The notes beneath the pieces are model-generated. The model saw only the letters and a program-made list of their open reading frames with translations. It was not told the DNA's origin and searched no databases. Positions 24,680 through 38,260 of a stretch of 64,000 nt of DNA are shown here, one piece after another. The stretch's first letter is position 1; every line of letters begins with the position of its first letter. Origin of the DNA: Nephrocerus scutellatus. Lineage: Eukaryota; Arthropoda; Insecta; Diptera; Pipunculidae. The translations under genes were made by a program, and so were the position numbers. The stretch lies in assembly GCA_947095585.1 (NCBI GenBank), contig OX352761.1:136492277-136556276 (forward strand). Reading direction: 5' to 3'.

Positions 24680-25815
24680 TGGTCAACAATCAGCAGAATA
24701 GGGGGGATATAACACAGAATGCTCTAGAACTACAGGTGGCCGTAACTATCTCTGACTGTTGGAAGTGCGATCAAACCTTCACGTGGTGGCCATCCGGTAA
24801 TTTTCCTCCAATGCAGGAAAAGCTGAATAATCGGGCTAGTCCCTTCAAAGTAAGGTTGGTACGAGGACAATAATCTCGTCTGTAAAAAAAAGTATTATTA
24901 CGGAACCCAAAATCAGCCATATCCTGATGAACAACGACGACCACGGCAACGAAAACATTCAACATCTGGGCTCCGACAAGGAGATGGACTGCCCTGCGTC
25001 CTCTTCAACCTGGCGTAACGTAACGGCGAGGGGAACAATCCAAAGCAGAAATCCAAGAGCTCTACAGAAATCTTTCATCCAGATCGAAAGGCGGCATAAA
25101 ACTTGGGGCGCTAATAAATGAGAGCAAAACAAAGTACATGTTGGCCACGTCTGCGACTAAAAGATCCAACATTGGTTCCGCAATTAATATAGTGGATCGC
25201 GAATTTGAAGTAGTGCAATCCTTTAACTATCTCGGGTTAACTGTAGCAGCCGATAACAGCATGGAACCAGAAATACGCGCACGGTTGCTTAAAGCCAACA
25301 AAGCTTACAATAGTCTGTCAAAACTCTTCAAATCCAGGAACTTAACCATAACATCCAAGCTGGTGGTATATAAGACAATGGTCATACCAGTACTTAGATA
25401 TGGATCCGAGACTTGGGTGCTTAGCAAAAAGCATTCTGACCTCTTAGCCGCGTTCGCGAGAAAAGTCGAGAGAATTGTTGGCCCCGTATGTAAGGAAGTG
25501 CTCTATAATGATGAGATCTATGGGCGTTACCGCGATTTCGACATCGTGAAGAGAATTAAGCTCGGTAGGCTCCGGTGAGCAGGACACCTAGCTCACATGA
25601 GCAAAGAGGATCCTGCTCGGAAAGTCCATTGCGGTAGGATTTATGGAACTAGACAACGAGGCCGGCCAAGCCTACGGTGGAAGGATGGCGTAGACCAGGA
25701 CGCCCAGAATTTAGGGATACAAAACTGGATGACATTGACTCAAAATCGGGACCGGTGGAGAGACTTTTTGCGGATAGCCAGGGCCCTACCACGTTTGTAG
25801 AGCCAAATATAATAA
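24680..25815 (+). mobile_element. RTE-like LINE, best-preserved deletion derivative
   Basis: The 5' block (24680-24960) runs directly into the late coding region (24960-25810). 25138-25578 is open and reads FNYLGLTVAADNS, YKTMVIPVLRYGSETWV and RRNVG-like blocks; after one stop at 25576 it continues as GRIYGTRQRGRPSLRWKDG and NRDRWRDFLRIA to TGTAGAGCCAAATATAATAATG. The whole reverse-transcriptase core is absent. It shares this internal-deletion structure with the copies at 490, 15198 and 51245. Confidence 0.82.
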
Positions 25816-28019
25816 TGACTTATAGAATCTCTTAACTCTAATTAGGAGAGGAGCTGAACCAGCACAGCAGGTCTTCTTAACTCGATAGCTCTATAAAAAC
25901 TGAAGAAGAGCCATAAAAAAAACAAGAATTTCAAAATTCTTTAAAGACGCGGTGTTTTTTTGGAACGCATCCTTCGCCTATGCGTATTTAAAATATTTTT
26001 TTTAAATTGTACTATTTTCTTGGTCAATGTTTTTTGTAATTTTTCCCTGACCATGATCCATTGATAAAAGCATTTGGACTCGCGTAGTTTTTGTTTCATG
26101 TTCCGTTTTTCCAATTCCAACCAATGAATCAGAGAAAATTATGTGAAAATTAATTGAAACTGGCTATAAAAGATCCTTCGGCATAGCCCACCTTATTGCC
26201 GTGGCGCAAGTCATTCAGGGAGTTTTCCTTTGGCAATGAGTTTATGATAAAGAAAAAAGTACCACCTCATTTATCAACATATTGGCATGGCATTGACATT
26301 CTTGTTGCATTTATACTAAAATGGATAAAAAGAATTAAACACCATCAAAATGGTGTATTCTTTTTGGCATATTTACATTTAGTCTTTTATTTACCAAAAA
26401 TATCAAACTCATCTGCAAGCCTAGAGTCCACTAGAAATGCAGTTATCTTTGACATCCGAGAGGTTGTTCATTATGTATTAACCCAGATGTTTGTGGCTTT
26501 TGTGGGCTAATGTTAAAGGGCACAGAAAGTGAACTAAACTCTTCTTCTCCTCCATGCCCTAACAGCCTTTATTGAAGCCATTAAATTCCAGACCCAGTCT
26601 TCGCGCATGTTCTCCAGAAAGACAGTATCCCTACTACCATTACTAACTCTCATCCTTACAAGGAAATTAACGCATTCCAAGTCTAGCTTTGGCCAAATTT
26701 GTTTGCCATGCACCATATTATATTTTTCGTCTCATTTGCCAATGCTTTTGCCTCTTTCCGAATCGCTAAATTAATCTTCTTAATGGCACACTTCAGGCTT
26801 GCCATAACGAGTTCCGTTCCTAGCGAGTTTGTCCGTTTACAGTAAGCATTAAAGTTGCAAAACTCAAACCACAAAGCATACCTATTGCTATTACCATCAT
26901 ATTCCATTTACATAATTACCAAACAGGTCGAGTTTAAAATGCATATTTACATTTCGCAATGTTGGCACAATAAACAATAAACAAACAGTAATCGCCAGGG
27001 GGCACGAAAGAGGCGTGGCCATTTTAATCAAAGTGCAACTATGGCTGCTCCCTATTTTCATAGTCTAAGTGCCCATTGTTAATTTATGTTTGCCTATCAC
27101 TTTCATTCGCATGATATTTCTGTGATTATGCCACAGTCAACAGTCAGCGCTAGCAAACAGGTATATGTTTTGTTGTGATTTATCTAGGATTTAACGATAT
27201 TTTATAATATCTATATAATATAATATATGCATATATGCACATGAAGAGAAAATCAAACAACAAACAAAGTACAGGCAAACATGCCATGCACAAAAACAGA
27301 CAGATACAATGCAACTACTCCGACATCCCTTATCGTAACCATCGCCACAATCATGCTATCAATCAATATTGCATCCCCTGATTAATTGATCACAGTTGAT
27401 GTGATCTAAAACATGTCTAAAACCACGAGGCATATGTTGATGTGATGTTGTATCTTGTTGTTTGTGTCTTGTTCTTGTCCTCGTTATTGTCGTGCATCAT
27501 TAATGAATTTCTAACAGAGACACACCGCAACAAATTCGTAATTGATTAGCAGAAAATCCATTTGTGAACGAGATGTGCACGACGTAAAAACCAAGTTATG
27601 TAATTCTCGTTAGCAAACAAATAGCACAGAATTCAAAATTGAAGTAATTCTGTATTCGACCAAAAGGCAAATACTATAAAGGTAAAGTTTAAGTTTACTT
27701 CGGTATGTGAAAATCAATTGAAAAAATTTGGAAATTTTAATTACATGTGTGTACTCGTATTTAGTATTCTAAACTAGTTTCATATATAAGCTGTGCAGTT
27801 TTAAAAATTAACCGAGTACAATCTGCATTATCTGCACTATTAGAGCGAACGTTAGGGATCTGAATACAACATCAGAAAAATGTATGTTCGTATCATAGTC
27901 AGGTGGCATTTGTGCGGTAGGTAATATACTTCTAATTCATGACGATGACCGGAAAAGCCGGGGATTTTGTTTTGATTTCCACCCAATATGGCAGACACTG
28001 CGACCTGAAAGATCTATTG

Positions 28020-30530
28020 TTTCTTTGGGTGTCTTTAATCTAAGAGACGTACTACCTCCCTAATGAACGATAGTACATCCTTAGTAGCAGAACTTCTCAA
28101 CTCCGCTATTGAGCATATATCCTTGTGAAAGATGCGTCTCCTTAACCAAAGTAATGCTGGGCATTCACAGAGATTGTGATCGGAATACTTTTTAACTTCC
28201 GAGCAGAACCTACATTCTCTCTCTGAGCCCACACCAATTTTGTTAAGGTGATAACTCAAGCCACAATAACCTGACAGAAACTCACAACCTTCCTAAGGAT
28301 ATCCCAATTAAATCTGTGAACCAGACCAGACCTCTAGCGTCCAGTGTCGGAACACCATTGCACCAGTTTATAATAATAATAATAATTTTCGACGCGATAG
28401 ACCGTTGCGGTCGAAGCTAGCTAGCCATTTGTATTGTGCATGTATAATTTTGGACCAAAATGGAAGGGACCTACAATTTAAGGCCGGATCCGAACGGTGA
28501 ATTGTGAGAAGCTTTCCGTGACAAGTTATTACTCTCGTAACGTTTGTCACCCATACGCGAGAGATGGGACACCGTGAAAAATAATTTTGGTGTTACTGGG
28601 ATCGAACCACGAACCACTGCTCAGTAACCATGCGCTTTTCCACTGAGCCACGGCGACCACATTGGACCAGTATATTTCTACCTCAATTTTCCGAAACAGT
28701 GCTCCCTGAACATATTGTCGGGGATAGTGCAGAACATTTCTCTTTCAGGAATTACGTCAAGAATTTGCAGGTGACCCACATAGTAACCCGGTAATATCTC
28801 GACTTTAAATCATGGCCCTTATCGAATGATTGGTCGAGTTTTCGATACCCCTGCTACTGTTTGCCCTTGCAATAGAGTCGCAGTCATTCTTATCGAAAGC
28901 GAGGAAGGCACACAGGGCCACTTTCTTGGAGCGCAAAGTTCCTTCTATCTTCTTTACAAGATAGTGAATGGCACTATCTTGTGCTTGGGCAGCTCACTGG
29001 TTTTGGGATAAATATCACATTTACCTGTCTCCAGACATTAGGAATGTATTCCCAGTTGTAGCTGGCTCTAAATAAAGCAATCATACCCAGTAGAATGAGA
29101 TCGACTGCCTTCTGTGAGAAGCGCTGGAAAGATCCCATTACCGCCGGGAGCCTTGAAAGGTATAAAAGAGCCTACTGCCCAATTACCCTTATCCTGACTG
29201 AAGATTCTACCGGATAAACTATTTACCCTACTAGTGATACAGACCCTTTGGTCAGATGCGTTCGGGTACGTATATGTTGCACGAGTAGACGAGCCTGGAA
29301 AATGAACCTGGGTAGGTAGGTGAGGATACGATCCCTCACGGTCCGACGACTAGGTGTCATCGGCCTTTTTTAATGAACCTACGTAGTTTGTCTTATCCTT
29401 AACTAAATTTTTAAGGATTCATACAGCTACTGGCATTTTGACAATGTTTTCGCAGCATTTTCTCCATGTGGCACGTTTAGATCGTCCTAATTCAGAGTTG
29501 TACTCTGTAAGGGCGAACCTATATTAGTCCCAATTCTTCGTGCGTTTAGCAGATTTAAAGAGTTTTCTGACTTTCTTCCTTAGCTTAGCAAGCTGGTCGT
29601 TTCACCAGGTGACCTTTCGTTTAAACAAGCTCGTTTAAGGGAGACAGCTGTCATGATAGGAAGATCCCCTGTGGACTTAATAGATTTGACAAGCATATCT
29701 ACTTCAGATAGTACAATTCCCGATATAGATTCCAGTCCGTGGACTTTCGATCATGTTTAGAAGAAGAATGTGCCAGCTTACCGGGAATGTCAAAACTGAT
29801 GTGTTGATGGTCTGACATCGAGGTTTCGTCAGACACATTCTAGTTTCCAAAAAAGTTGGAGATAAATGGCCTGGCGAGAGTTAGGTCAAGTACCCTTTCA
29901 CGAATCGCGTTTATGAAGATAGGTTTGGATCCTTTCTTTAATATATCTACATTACTACCAAAAAGGCACTGACTCCTTTTATTGATGTCGCTGCTGTTCC
30001 AGGAGTCATGATGTGCATTTGCATTGCATTGCATGCACTGGAGGTTTCTGTTCCGGCTGTGCTCTATCAGCTCCTGGACATAAGGGCGGAATGTTGTCTT
30101 CGTCGTCGAGGAAATCTGCCCCTCTCGGTCGAAACTTTAATCAGCATGGTGACCAGGTCTTTCGTTATGAATTCTGGAAAAAGAGAAAGTTCGTGCCAAT
30201 CAAGATCAAGCCGCCCTTGACACTGGATCCCCGCATTTACCGATTAACTTGCTTGTGCCCTTCCGTAGACCTTTTATCTATCCGCTAATAACCCAAGGCT
30301 CTTGGATGAGACCAAGGGTTATATTTTCTTCGGCGAACTGCTTGCTGAAAGTAGCGGACGCGCCCTTTGCGTGATGCAGGTTCGCCTGTAACACTCTGAT
30401 GGTGCTCATTAGTCCTCCCTGGATGTTTTGGTTTCCGAAGTAATTGGTATATTTTATAGCCCTTTCCGGGCTACTCGGCCTATACTGTTCCACCTTGGAT
30501 TAGGAATAGCTTTAACTGAAGATAGGACAA
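28020..30530 (-). mobile_element. RNase-H-bearing LINE of the I/Jockey type, degraded copy A
   Basis: Minus-strand order: 30420-30300 endonuclease start (IRVLQANLHHAKGA, GLIQEPWV), 30034-29840 endonuclease middle and end (NANAHHDSWNSSDI, VLDLTLARPFIS), about 28960-28850 reverse-transcriptase motif-A region (KKVALCAFLAFDK, DSIARA) and 28259-28035 the C-terminal CRFC...CECPALLWLRRR block. The YADD motif region appears lost. A SINE interrupts it at 28368-28660. Copy B (32157-34510) and pieces at 44740-45711 and 53791-54700 belong to the same or a close family. Confidence 0.82.
28368..28660 (-). mobile_element. tRNA-derived SINE copy 3, most complete, inside a LINE
   Basis: Flanked by 11-bp direct repeats differing at one base: ATTGCACCAGT (28357-28367) and ATTGGACCAGT (28661-28671). 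On the minus strand an A box TGGCTCAGTGGA (28650-28639) and a B box GGTTCGATCCC (28608-28598) are about 30 nt apart, the usual spacing for an internal RNA polymerase III promoter of a tRNA. The family body and an ATTATTATT tail follow. It interrupts LINE copy A, as the uninterrupted copy B near 32160-32220 shows. Confidence 0.9.
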
Positions 30531-31890
30531 ATCCCTAACCTCAAACCATCCTCCTTTACCCGGGCTTGGGAAGGGCGGATTTAAAAGTTTACTTGTCATC
30601 GGTGGTCTTTTATGATGATGAAGTCAAAACTTTGTTAACTGCAGAAAAAGTACTAAATAAAACACACAAAAATCCATAAGCATTTATTACTTCATCTAGC
30701 AGACAGGAGTGATTTAATACAAGTTGAACTTTTAACAGCAAACTTTCCTTTCAGCCACTCAATAAAAAACTCGAAACTAACCCTGTGCTTAAACTAAAAA
30801 TATTCCACCTTCTCTTAACTCAACTCGCTGTTAGTTATTCACTAAATATTAAATAATAATTTCATTGCTCTTTTTCACAATAAGCGTCGCCCACAATATC
30901 ATCGCACTATAATGAAATCCTAAAAGAAGAAGAATCCTATTTAAGTTTCATTGGCAAAAGCACAGTATTAACAGGTCTCATATGGTACATTCTTGAATTG
31001 CCCGTCTTCTATGTCGGTCGGTCGGTCGGTTAGTCGGTTCAGCATTGAAATTATCTTTTTAATTTATTTAACTCCAAGCGAAGTAAAAACGACGGATGAT
31101 GTTGGTGGAGCCTCCTTAGTCTCACTCGCAATCGACACTCAGCAGACATTTATGAGTTCTGGTTTTTGCTGTGAATAAAAGTCCTGCTTCCTCGCTGCAT
31201 TCACTGAGTTGGCAAGCAGCCTGTGCGTTTGTTCGCTCGACAAGAGCAGCTTGTTTTATAGGGAGCACTAGAGGAACGAAACTGCAGTTTTTTTTTTCTC
31301 TCTCAGAGAAATCCGCAATTCTATACCGCCTCAAAGGATAAGGCTCTCGAACATTTACCAGGATGAACATAGACAGGAAGATATATTATGCGTTTGTACA
31401 ATTATTCTAGTGTTCATAGCTCGGTGTGCCATTAAGCTAGAAAAAACATTTAAAAAAAATCCAGCCTATCCGAACTTCCGAACTATGGCCACCATAAAAG
31501 TTTGGTCTTTCCTGTATGCAGCATCCTGTCTCGTGTTGCTCGTATTTTATTAGTCATCCGCACGTGCATAGTTTTTTTTTATCTTTTCGGTTGGCATTAT
31601 GTCTATATATCCGTTATCATCAGGTTGTGACTTTTATGGGTAATTGCAGAGAAAATTGTTCAAACATGCAATTTCATGTTATGATGCATTGCCAGCCAAT
31701 GTAGCAAATTGACACTATCTCAATCACTTGATATAGTGATAATATAAAAACTATGACCGTTCATATATAGAAACTTATGTCTTACTTATTGCTCTATGTG
31801 TTGATAGATATTTAAGTAATTAATAGGGTTAACCTAACTTAAAGGATATCACATTAAGTTACATTAATGCTCATCTATGTGCACTTTAGT

Positions 31891-32155
31891 AAAAACTAGC
31901 TGAGTACCTGGCGTTGCACGGTTGTAAAATTGACAGTAATATCGCCCACTCCCCTTCCACTGACCTACTCCCAAATAGCGGTCTTGAGGGACATCCTGAG
32001 GAAATCTTGAGGGGATCTTGAAGAAGTTTTGATGGGGTTCTTGAATAAAGTTTTTAGGATGGGTCTTGATGGTGTCTTAATGGGGCACTGAGAGTTTATT
32101 GAGATGGTCTAAAGGGGGCCTTAAGGTGGATTTTGATGTGGAGTGCTGGAGCACC
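31891..32155 (+). repeat. Short repeat element with degenerate 10-12 bp minisatellite
   Basis: Starts with AACTAGCTGAGTACCTGGCG (compare 9366). From 31980 to 32155 a motif around GTCTTGAGGGGATC recurs every 10-20 bp (TCTTGAGG, TCTTGAAG, TTTTGATGGGG, TCTTGATGGTG, TCTTAATGGGG). The complementary motif occurs as an array at 47430-47605. Confidence 0.6.
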
Positions 32156-32156
32156 A

Positions 32157-34510
32157 ACAGACCAGATTGTTCGGTCCAATATTTTTACCTCAAATAACCT
32201 GCCGAAACAGTACTCCCTGGCCATGGTGTACGGGATAGTACAAAACATATCCCTTTAGCGAATTGGGTCAATAAATTTCAGGTGTCCCTCGTAGTCACCT
32301 GGTTTGTACCCATTATCTACTTGCAGCCTGATAGCGCATGTAGCGGCCGTCTTCCTAATGAAGATTGGCAGTGGGGAAAGCCCTACAACAGCTTTTAATG
32401 TAGAGAAGATGCGCATACCTAGACAGTTAATTCTTTATAGCTTTTGAGGCTTAATTTCCGTTGTACGTTCATGAACTTTCTGGCACCATATGATGGCCGG
32501 GTACGTGATAATTAGTCTCACCATCATCGTAAACATCCAATGTATCATTTCATGATTAAGACCCCAAGTTCTGCCGTAGAGGCGTCTACAGGACCACAGA
32601 GCCCTAGTGGCACGTTCAATGGTGGACTTGATGTGCGAATTCCAGTTTAGTGGTTTATCAAGACTCTGAGATATTTAACCTCATTGGAATACTCTTATGT
32701 AGGGCCTTTTATGATGATAGGTCCCATATCTGACAGTCTTCTTTTCTTGGAAGGCACCAGAACGGTCTTGCAAGGATTGAGGTAAAGCCCTTCTCTACTG
32801 CACCATTCTAAGACGTGAAGTAACGCACCTTGCATGACATTTGTTATGGTCGTGCTGTGCTTACCACTAATTATGATTGCCAAATCATCAGCATTACTAA
32901 TGGCGAGGTAGCCTAATCTATGCAAATCGGCTAAAAGGCTGTGTATGACGAGTGACCATAGAAAGGGGGGAGGACCCCTACTTGCGGCCAGACTTTAGCT
33001 GCAGACGCCGACACAGACACTCCCCATTAGGAGTAAGTAATGACTCGACTTTCGAGCATGGCCCTTATCCATTGGTTGGTCGAGCCCTCGATACCTCTGC
33101 AAATGATTGCTCTTGCTATTGAGTCGTAGTCAGTGTTATCGCATGTACCTTCAATGTCAAGTAAAGCACATAGAGCTATTTCTTTGGAGCGAAAAGTCCC
33201 TTCTATCTTTTCAACTAGATAGTGAAGGGCGTCCTCTGTACTTTTTCCTTTCCTGTATGCGAAATAACTTGAGTATAGAGGGCTAGACGTATATAGCCGG
33301 GCTCTCCTATGAACATCAATAAATCTCTCTATAATTTTGAGAACAAATGATCTTAGACTTATAGGTCTGATTTAGGCAGCTTAATAGGCCTTTAGTTTAG
33401 AGATAAAGATAACGTTCACCTTTCTCCAGGTATACGGAATGTAACCCCAGTTGTAGCTGGCTCTAAATACAACAATCAACCCTGGCAGGATGAACTCAAT
33501 TTCTCTCTGTAAGAGCTGTAAGAGCTGGCGCTGGAAAACTGCCATCTCCGCCAGGTGCTTTGAATGGTTTGAAGGAGCCTACATTTAACCTTATCTGGAC
33601 TAAATATTTTTCCCAATAAACTATTTACCCTGCACTCAATGCGTGCACTATGATTAGGAGCATTACAGTGTGTATGCGAAGCATAACTAGACGAACCGGG
33701 GAAAGGGCCGGGGTTGTGTCCTCCCGGTCCGACGTGTAGTTGCCATCAGTCTTTTTTAGTAAGCTTACACAGTCTGTCTGATCGTTGACGAGTGCCTTGT
33801 TGATTCGTGCCGAGACGGGCATATAATTAATTTTTTACAGCTTTCCTTCATGTGGGTCCTTTGGATCGTCTCAATTTATAGTTATACTCCGTAAGGGCGA
33901 ACGTATATTCGACCCAGCTCTTCATGCGTTTTAAAGCTTTCTAACTTTATTCCTAAGTTTGGCCAGCCGGTAATTCCACCAGCGAACCTCACGTTTACTC
34001 AGACTGATTTTGGGGACACACCTGCCGTTGTAGGAAGTAAGCAACACAACATTTAACTGATATGTAGCCTCATCTAGGTTCCCTATGGACTTTATAGGAG
34101 TAGGTAGCATATCTGTCTTGGTGAGGACAAGTCCCCGATAAAGATTCCAGTCCATAGACTTAGGATCGTATCTAAAAAAAGCAAGTGCCAATCTTTCTGG
34201 AAGGTCTAACCTGATGTGTTGATAGTCATATTTAGAGGCTTCATCGGACACATGCCAGTTTTCGATTTTACTAGATATAAATGGACTGGCAAGCGTGAGG
34301 TCAAGTACCGCGATTCGCATTTATGAATGTGGGTTTCGAGCCTTTATTAACAATTTCTACATTACTACTAATGAGATAAAAGACACTCATCCCTTCTGTC
34401 ACTACTGCCCCAGACAACGTGATGCGCATTTGCGTCAAAACCAATGACATATTGTAGGTTGTTGTCCTTGCAGTATAGTGTGCGCTTCTGAACCTCATTG
34501 GCGATGGCTG
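32157..34510 (-). mobile_element. RNase-H-bearing LINE of the I/Jockey type, degraded copy B
   Basis: Minus-strand order: 34500-34265 endonuclease (INANRGT, VLDLTLASPFISSK), 33980-33930 WWNYRLAKLRNKVRKL linker, 33220-33060 reverse-transcriptase motif A (DNTDYDSIARA after frameshift correction by eye), 32925-32695 open with ADDLAI and VLEWCSREGLYLNPCK, and 32500-32157 the following thumb region. The RNase H end is missing. Stops separate all blocks. Confidence 0.8.
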
Positions 34511-35769
34511 ATATTTGTATGTTTCTTCACGATTAACTCTAAAACAGTTTTTATTAAAAGTATCGTCGTTAAAATTAATGCAAGATGTTATATTCCCTAT
34601 ACCTATATTATAATATCCCTATCAATAAATTAAGTGCCGAGTGATACTTTTTTTGTATAAAATTTACAAGTGATATTTTGTTTGCGTCTTCTGCAGATTT
34701 GTTACTTTGATCCTGATGATATTTCTTCGCCTTAAGTCTTCGTTGTGTATGTGTGAACGTTTGTGAGTGAATACGGAGCGGCTGTATAGCTCCCCCGAAG
34801 GACTAATCATCATCATGCAGCGAAGCATTTCGAACTACTTCGTCGTCCTTGTTTAAGTGAATTTGCTGAAAGTTTTCAACACAAATAACCGCATCCACAA
34901 TTTATGGCGATGCCGACGCTGATGCCTCTTCCAATACCATCAGTGTGTTGTAGTACGTAGAACCGGAAGCAAGCTGAAAGCCAGCTACCCACATAAAGTC
35001 GTTCATCTTCTTCGTCGACATCGTTGCTGCGCGTTAATTGAAAAAATTTCCACAATGCGTCATCGAGTCTGCTCACAATTTCCAGAGTCAAACTGCAGGG
35101 AGTTTTATTGATTTTGATTAAATACGCAAAGCATACATACACTCGTATATAACTCGGATGTTTGCTTGCCAGCGCATCCTTCCGCCTTAGGCCGCTGGGA
35201 CTTTCAGCCAATTCTGTCAGTGTTTAGTGCTCATGGCGCTACAGATTCAAACTTTCAATTTGAATTATTTTGCATTTTGGAATTTTCAAAACACCCTCGG
35301 GCGATTTTCTTCAGTTCAGTTGATGTTTTTATCGAAAGTTTTGTACTTTACGTCCCCTGCATTATCCTCTCATCATGTTGTTGTCCTTTTGTTATTAGTT
35401 TCAATTGTTGCTGGCTGACGTTTTTGTTGTTTCATTTTTTGTTTACAAATTGTGTGATGCATTGAAAGTTGTAAAGAAGAACTCTGTTTGAGTTCTGTAT
35501 GCTTCTGCGTCTGTGAGTTGTTTCTGTTGTTGAGTACGATTGAATTTGCCATGGGCAAAAAAAAACAATTATTTACACTTTATTGTTGTAAAATCCATAT
35601 CGATACAGCATAAAAGTCGAGTAATTAATAACACGGTAATGCAATGCATAAATGTATTCCAATGCAGAAATCCAACAAATACACCCTCGACAACTGCTCG
35701 CAGATATGGAGAAAATTTAAAATTTACATACGAATTCTATTTCATTTTTTGTAAAACTGAATGATGATG

Positions 35770-36020
35770 ATAATTGAGGATTAAGGATTAACAATCGAGT
35801 AGAATTTAACGCTTCCAAAACTCAATGCTGTCTCCTGTCGTCTAAACGAATCCTAAATCCAATGCTATTATCCATGAATGGATCTTGCATCGAGGAAACT
35901 GAAAAACTCCCAATTCTCGTTATGTGCGTTAACGACAAGTTTCGTTAGAATGACCACATATTTACCGTCGCCAAAAATGCTGCAAAATGTGTAGGTTTTC
36001 TAGCCCGGTGCAAGAAATAT
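35770..36020 (+). mobile_element. CR1/Jockey-like LINE fragment
   Basis: Reads RVEFNASKTQCCLLSSKR, then IEETEKLPIL and AKNAAKCVGFLARCKK, parallel to 21790-22000 in order and wording. Decayed, with no borders visible. Confidence 0.6.
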
Positions 36021-36029
36021 TCAGAAATA

Positions 36030-36180
36030 GTCAGCTGCATGCCAAATCTCTTTGAATTTAAGCAATCCGGTCCACCTAAATTGAACTTTTTTTCGTCAAA
36101 AAATACTACTTTTTTCCAATTATTCAAACTTGCTCCTTGTTGATCAATGCTTGGAGGATTATCGGAAGATAAAAGAAATT
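36030..36180 (-). mobile_element. Mariner/Tc1-type transposase fragment
   Basis: On the minus strand 36120-36070 reads NNWKKVVFFDEKKFNLGGPD, which matches the SDEKKFNLDGPDG catalytic-Asp block of mariner/Tc1-group transposases. Only this segment is recognisable; no terminal inverted repeats were found. Confidence 0.6.
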
Positions 36181-37959
36181 GCTTGAAAAATGTAAATTTT
36201 TATGAGTTGTTTTTAATTCTCGATATTATTTTATCTCTATGTATGGTAATATTTCAAAATTAATTTCATCTTTAAACTTTTTACTCTTTATCGTGTTTGC
36301 ACAACAAAAGCATCTGATAAGAAGTCAGAAAAATGTGCATAAAAGTGCAGTTAATCACGTGGCACAGAAAGGTAATTGAAACGAAATAAGCACTGAAAAC
36401 CACATTTTAGCTGAACTTTTAATTAAAATTTCATAACGCCAATGACGTAAAAATACAACAAAAACCTAACACAGCAAAGAAAAAACTAAAAACAAATTGA
36501 TGAAGTAATCAGCTGAACAACGACTGAAACAACGGGATGAGTCCTTTCCTAGTGCTACAACAGCACTCTGCTCCTATAAATTGCAAATACACAAACGCGG
36601 TGCAAAAACACTGCAGTCATCTATCCTTTATCAAGCGAACCTGAACGTACTGTGTGGACAAAATTATATCCAGGAGAAACAACAGAGTTAAGTCAGAAAT
36701 CAATAACTAGCGAGTGACCTACTTTTGAGCGGGCGGTAAGACAAATGCACGGACTAGCTGGCTGACTGACCGACTGAATGTTCAAATGAGTTATAGCCAA
36801 GCACGAAACGCGAATGAGTTGTGTTGTGCAATGGGGATTGGACGGACGAAGGACTTGTATTCGAATGATTTAATGTTGGGTAATGCATAATCGTAAACTA
36901 GAAATCCAAGCACGATAAGCTCCGAAACCGACATGTGTCAAAGTTGGAATTAATAAGCTTTTCAATCGTACAACGAGTGGACATTTCAGTGTTTTTTGGT
37001 TATTTCACTTGAGCCGCCAACAATAAGAATGAGTATTTTGGATTTGTGTGCCTCATGCAATTACTTCGCTAAGATTTGGTAATAAATAAACGTACATTTC
37101 TTGAACAAACTGCATGCAAAATTTCGGCAAATCTTTGACAACTTGCAAGAACAATAATTCGGAGAAGGGTTATTATGGTCCGATTTCGTACGATTACCAA
37201 TTGCAATAATTTTTCATACTCTATGAGTGATATACAATAATTTTACTGCAATTCTCTAATTTCTCAAAGACGAGCAAAAAGCGCTGAGCCACGTTCGACA
37301 GGAAAGTAGAATAGAAATTTGCCTGGAGATACAAATCTTCGACCAGTATGCCAAGAAAGAATGAACTTTGTAACGAAGCTAATCATCATATGAATAGCTC
37401 CGCCACATACCATTCCACTAAAAATACAATTTTATCAACAGAAACATATTAACTAGAATGGCTCAGTCAGCAAAAGCGTCTAAGGTCAATAAAGATGAAA
37501 CCTGAAACTTTACTTTTTTATTCCCTTAAATTAGAGGACATGAAAAGAGCAATAGGAAATTAATCCACAAGGCTGGACACCCAAACAGTTGGTGGGTGAC
37601 CAAGCCTAAATAGGCCAAAATACAACAAAAACCGGAAAATACAAAATCAACTCTAAACTAATAATTTCCAGTATTTTCTTTTATTTTCTCTAGACCGGAA
37701 TAATTCCCAAACGGCTGAACGAAATAAGCAATGACCTGGAGTGCGAAATCCAACGAAAAGAGTGCTGGTCCTACGGAACTCCACCAATCAATGCATTTTG
37801 CAGAAAAGGTGGCGAGTCCCACTGAGGAGTGTAATGAATAAATTGCGTGTCAATAGACTCTGTCGTTGCCACTGGCACAGCCTTCTGTTCAATTTTTTTT
37901 CTGATTCAAACTGCCAATTTTTGAGAGTTCTACACCGGACTCTAATATCTACTGGTCAA

Positions 37960-38260
37960 CATCTCCGGCCGACCGCCCGTTCCACCTGATTTTCAATCGC
38001 CAGACTAATCAACGCGGTTAAATACCGTTCCACCTGATTTTCGATCACCAGACTGAGCAACGCGCTTAATTAAAACACAGTTCTCAGCTAACCATCTAGC
38101 TCCGTTCCACCTGATTTTCGATCGTCAGACTGAACAACGTGCCTAAAAACCATTCTCAGCTGACCATCTATCCCCGTTACACTCGATTTTCGATCGACAG
38201 ACTGAACAACGCGCTGAAACACCGTTCTTAGCTGGCCATCTAGGCAAGTAGTTTAGTTGC
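37960..38260 (+). repeat. Tandem repeat, about 3.5 units, possibly inside a solo LTR
   Basis: A phrase CCGTTCCACCTGATTTTCGA followed by CAGACTGA.CAACGCG recurs at about 37978, 38029, 38103 and 38175 (spacing about 50-75 bp), partly with CTCAGCT.ACCATCTA between. Downstream (38340-38400) are AATAAA and a TGTAACA-like end, which would suit a long terminal repeat, but no partner repeat or TG...CA borders could be proven. Confidence 0.65.

Noticed and set aside
26534..26907. Two adjacent minus-strand open frames with a Lys/Ala-rich, helix-like reading
   Set aside because: They lie in different frames separated by stops, with no homologue I recognise and no plausible splice sites linking them.
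28590..28660. Possible tRNA gene on the minus strand
   Set aside because: A and B boxes are present but the acceptor stem does not pair and the sequence continues into a repeated SINE body with target-site duplication.
34876..35211. 111-codon minus-strand open frame without repeats
   Set aside because: No recognisable domain, no codon or splice context, and its composition resembles surrounding intron; kept as unexplained sequence only.
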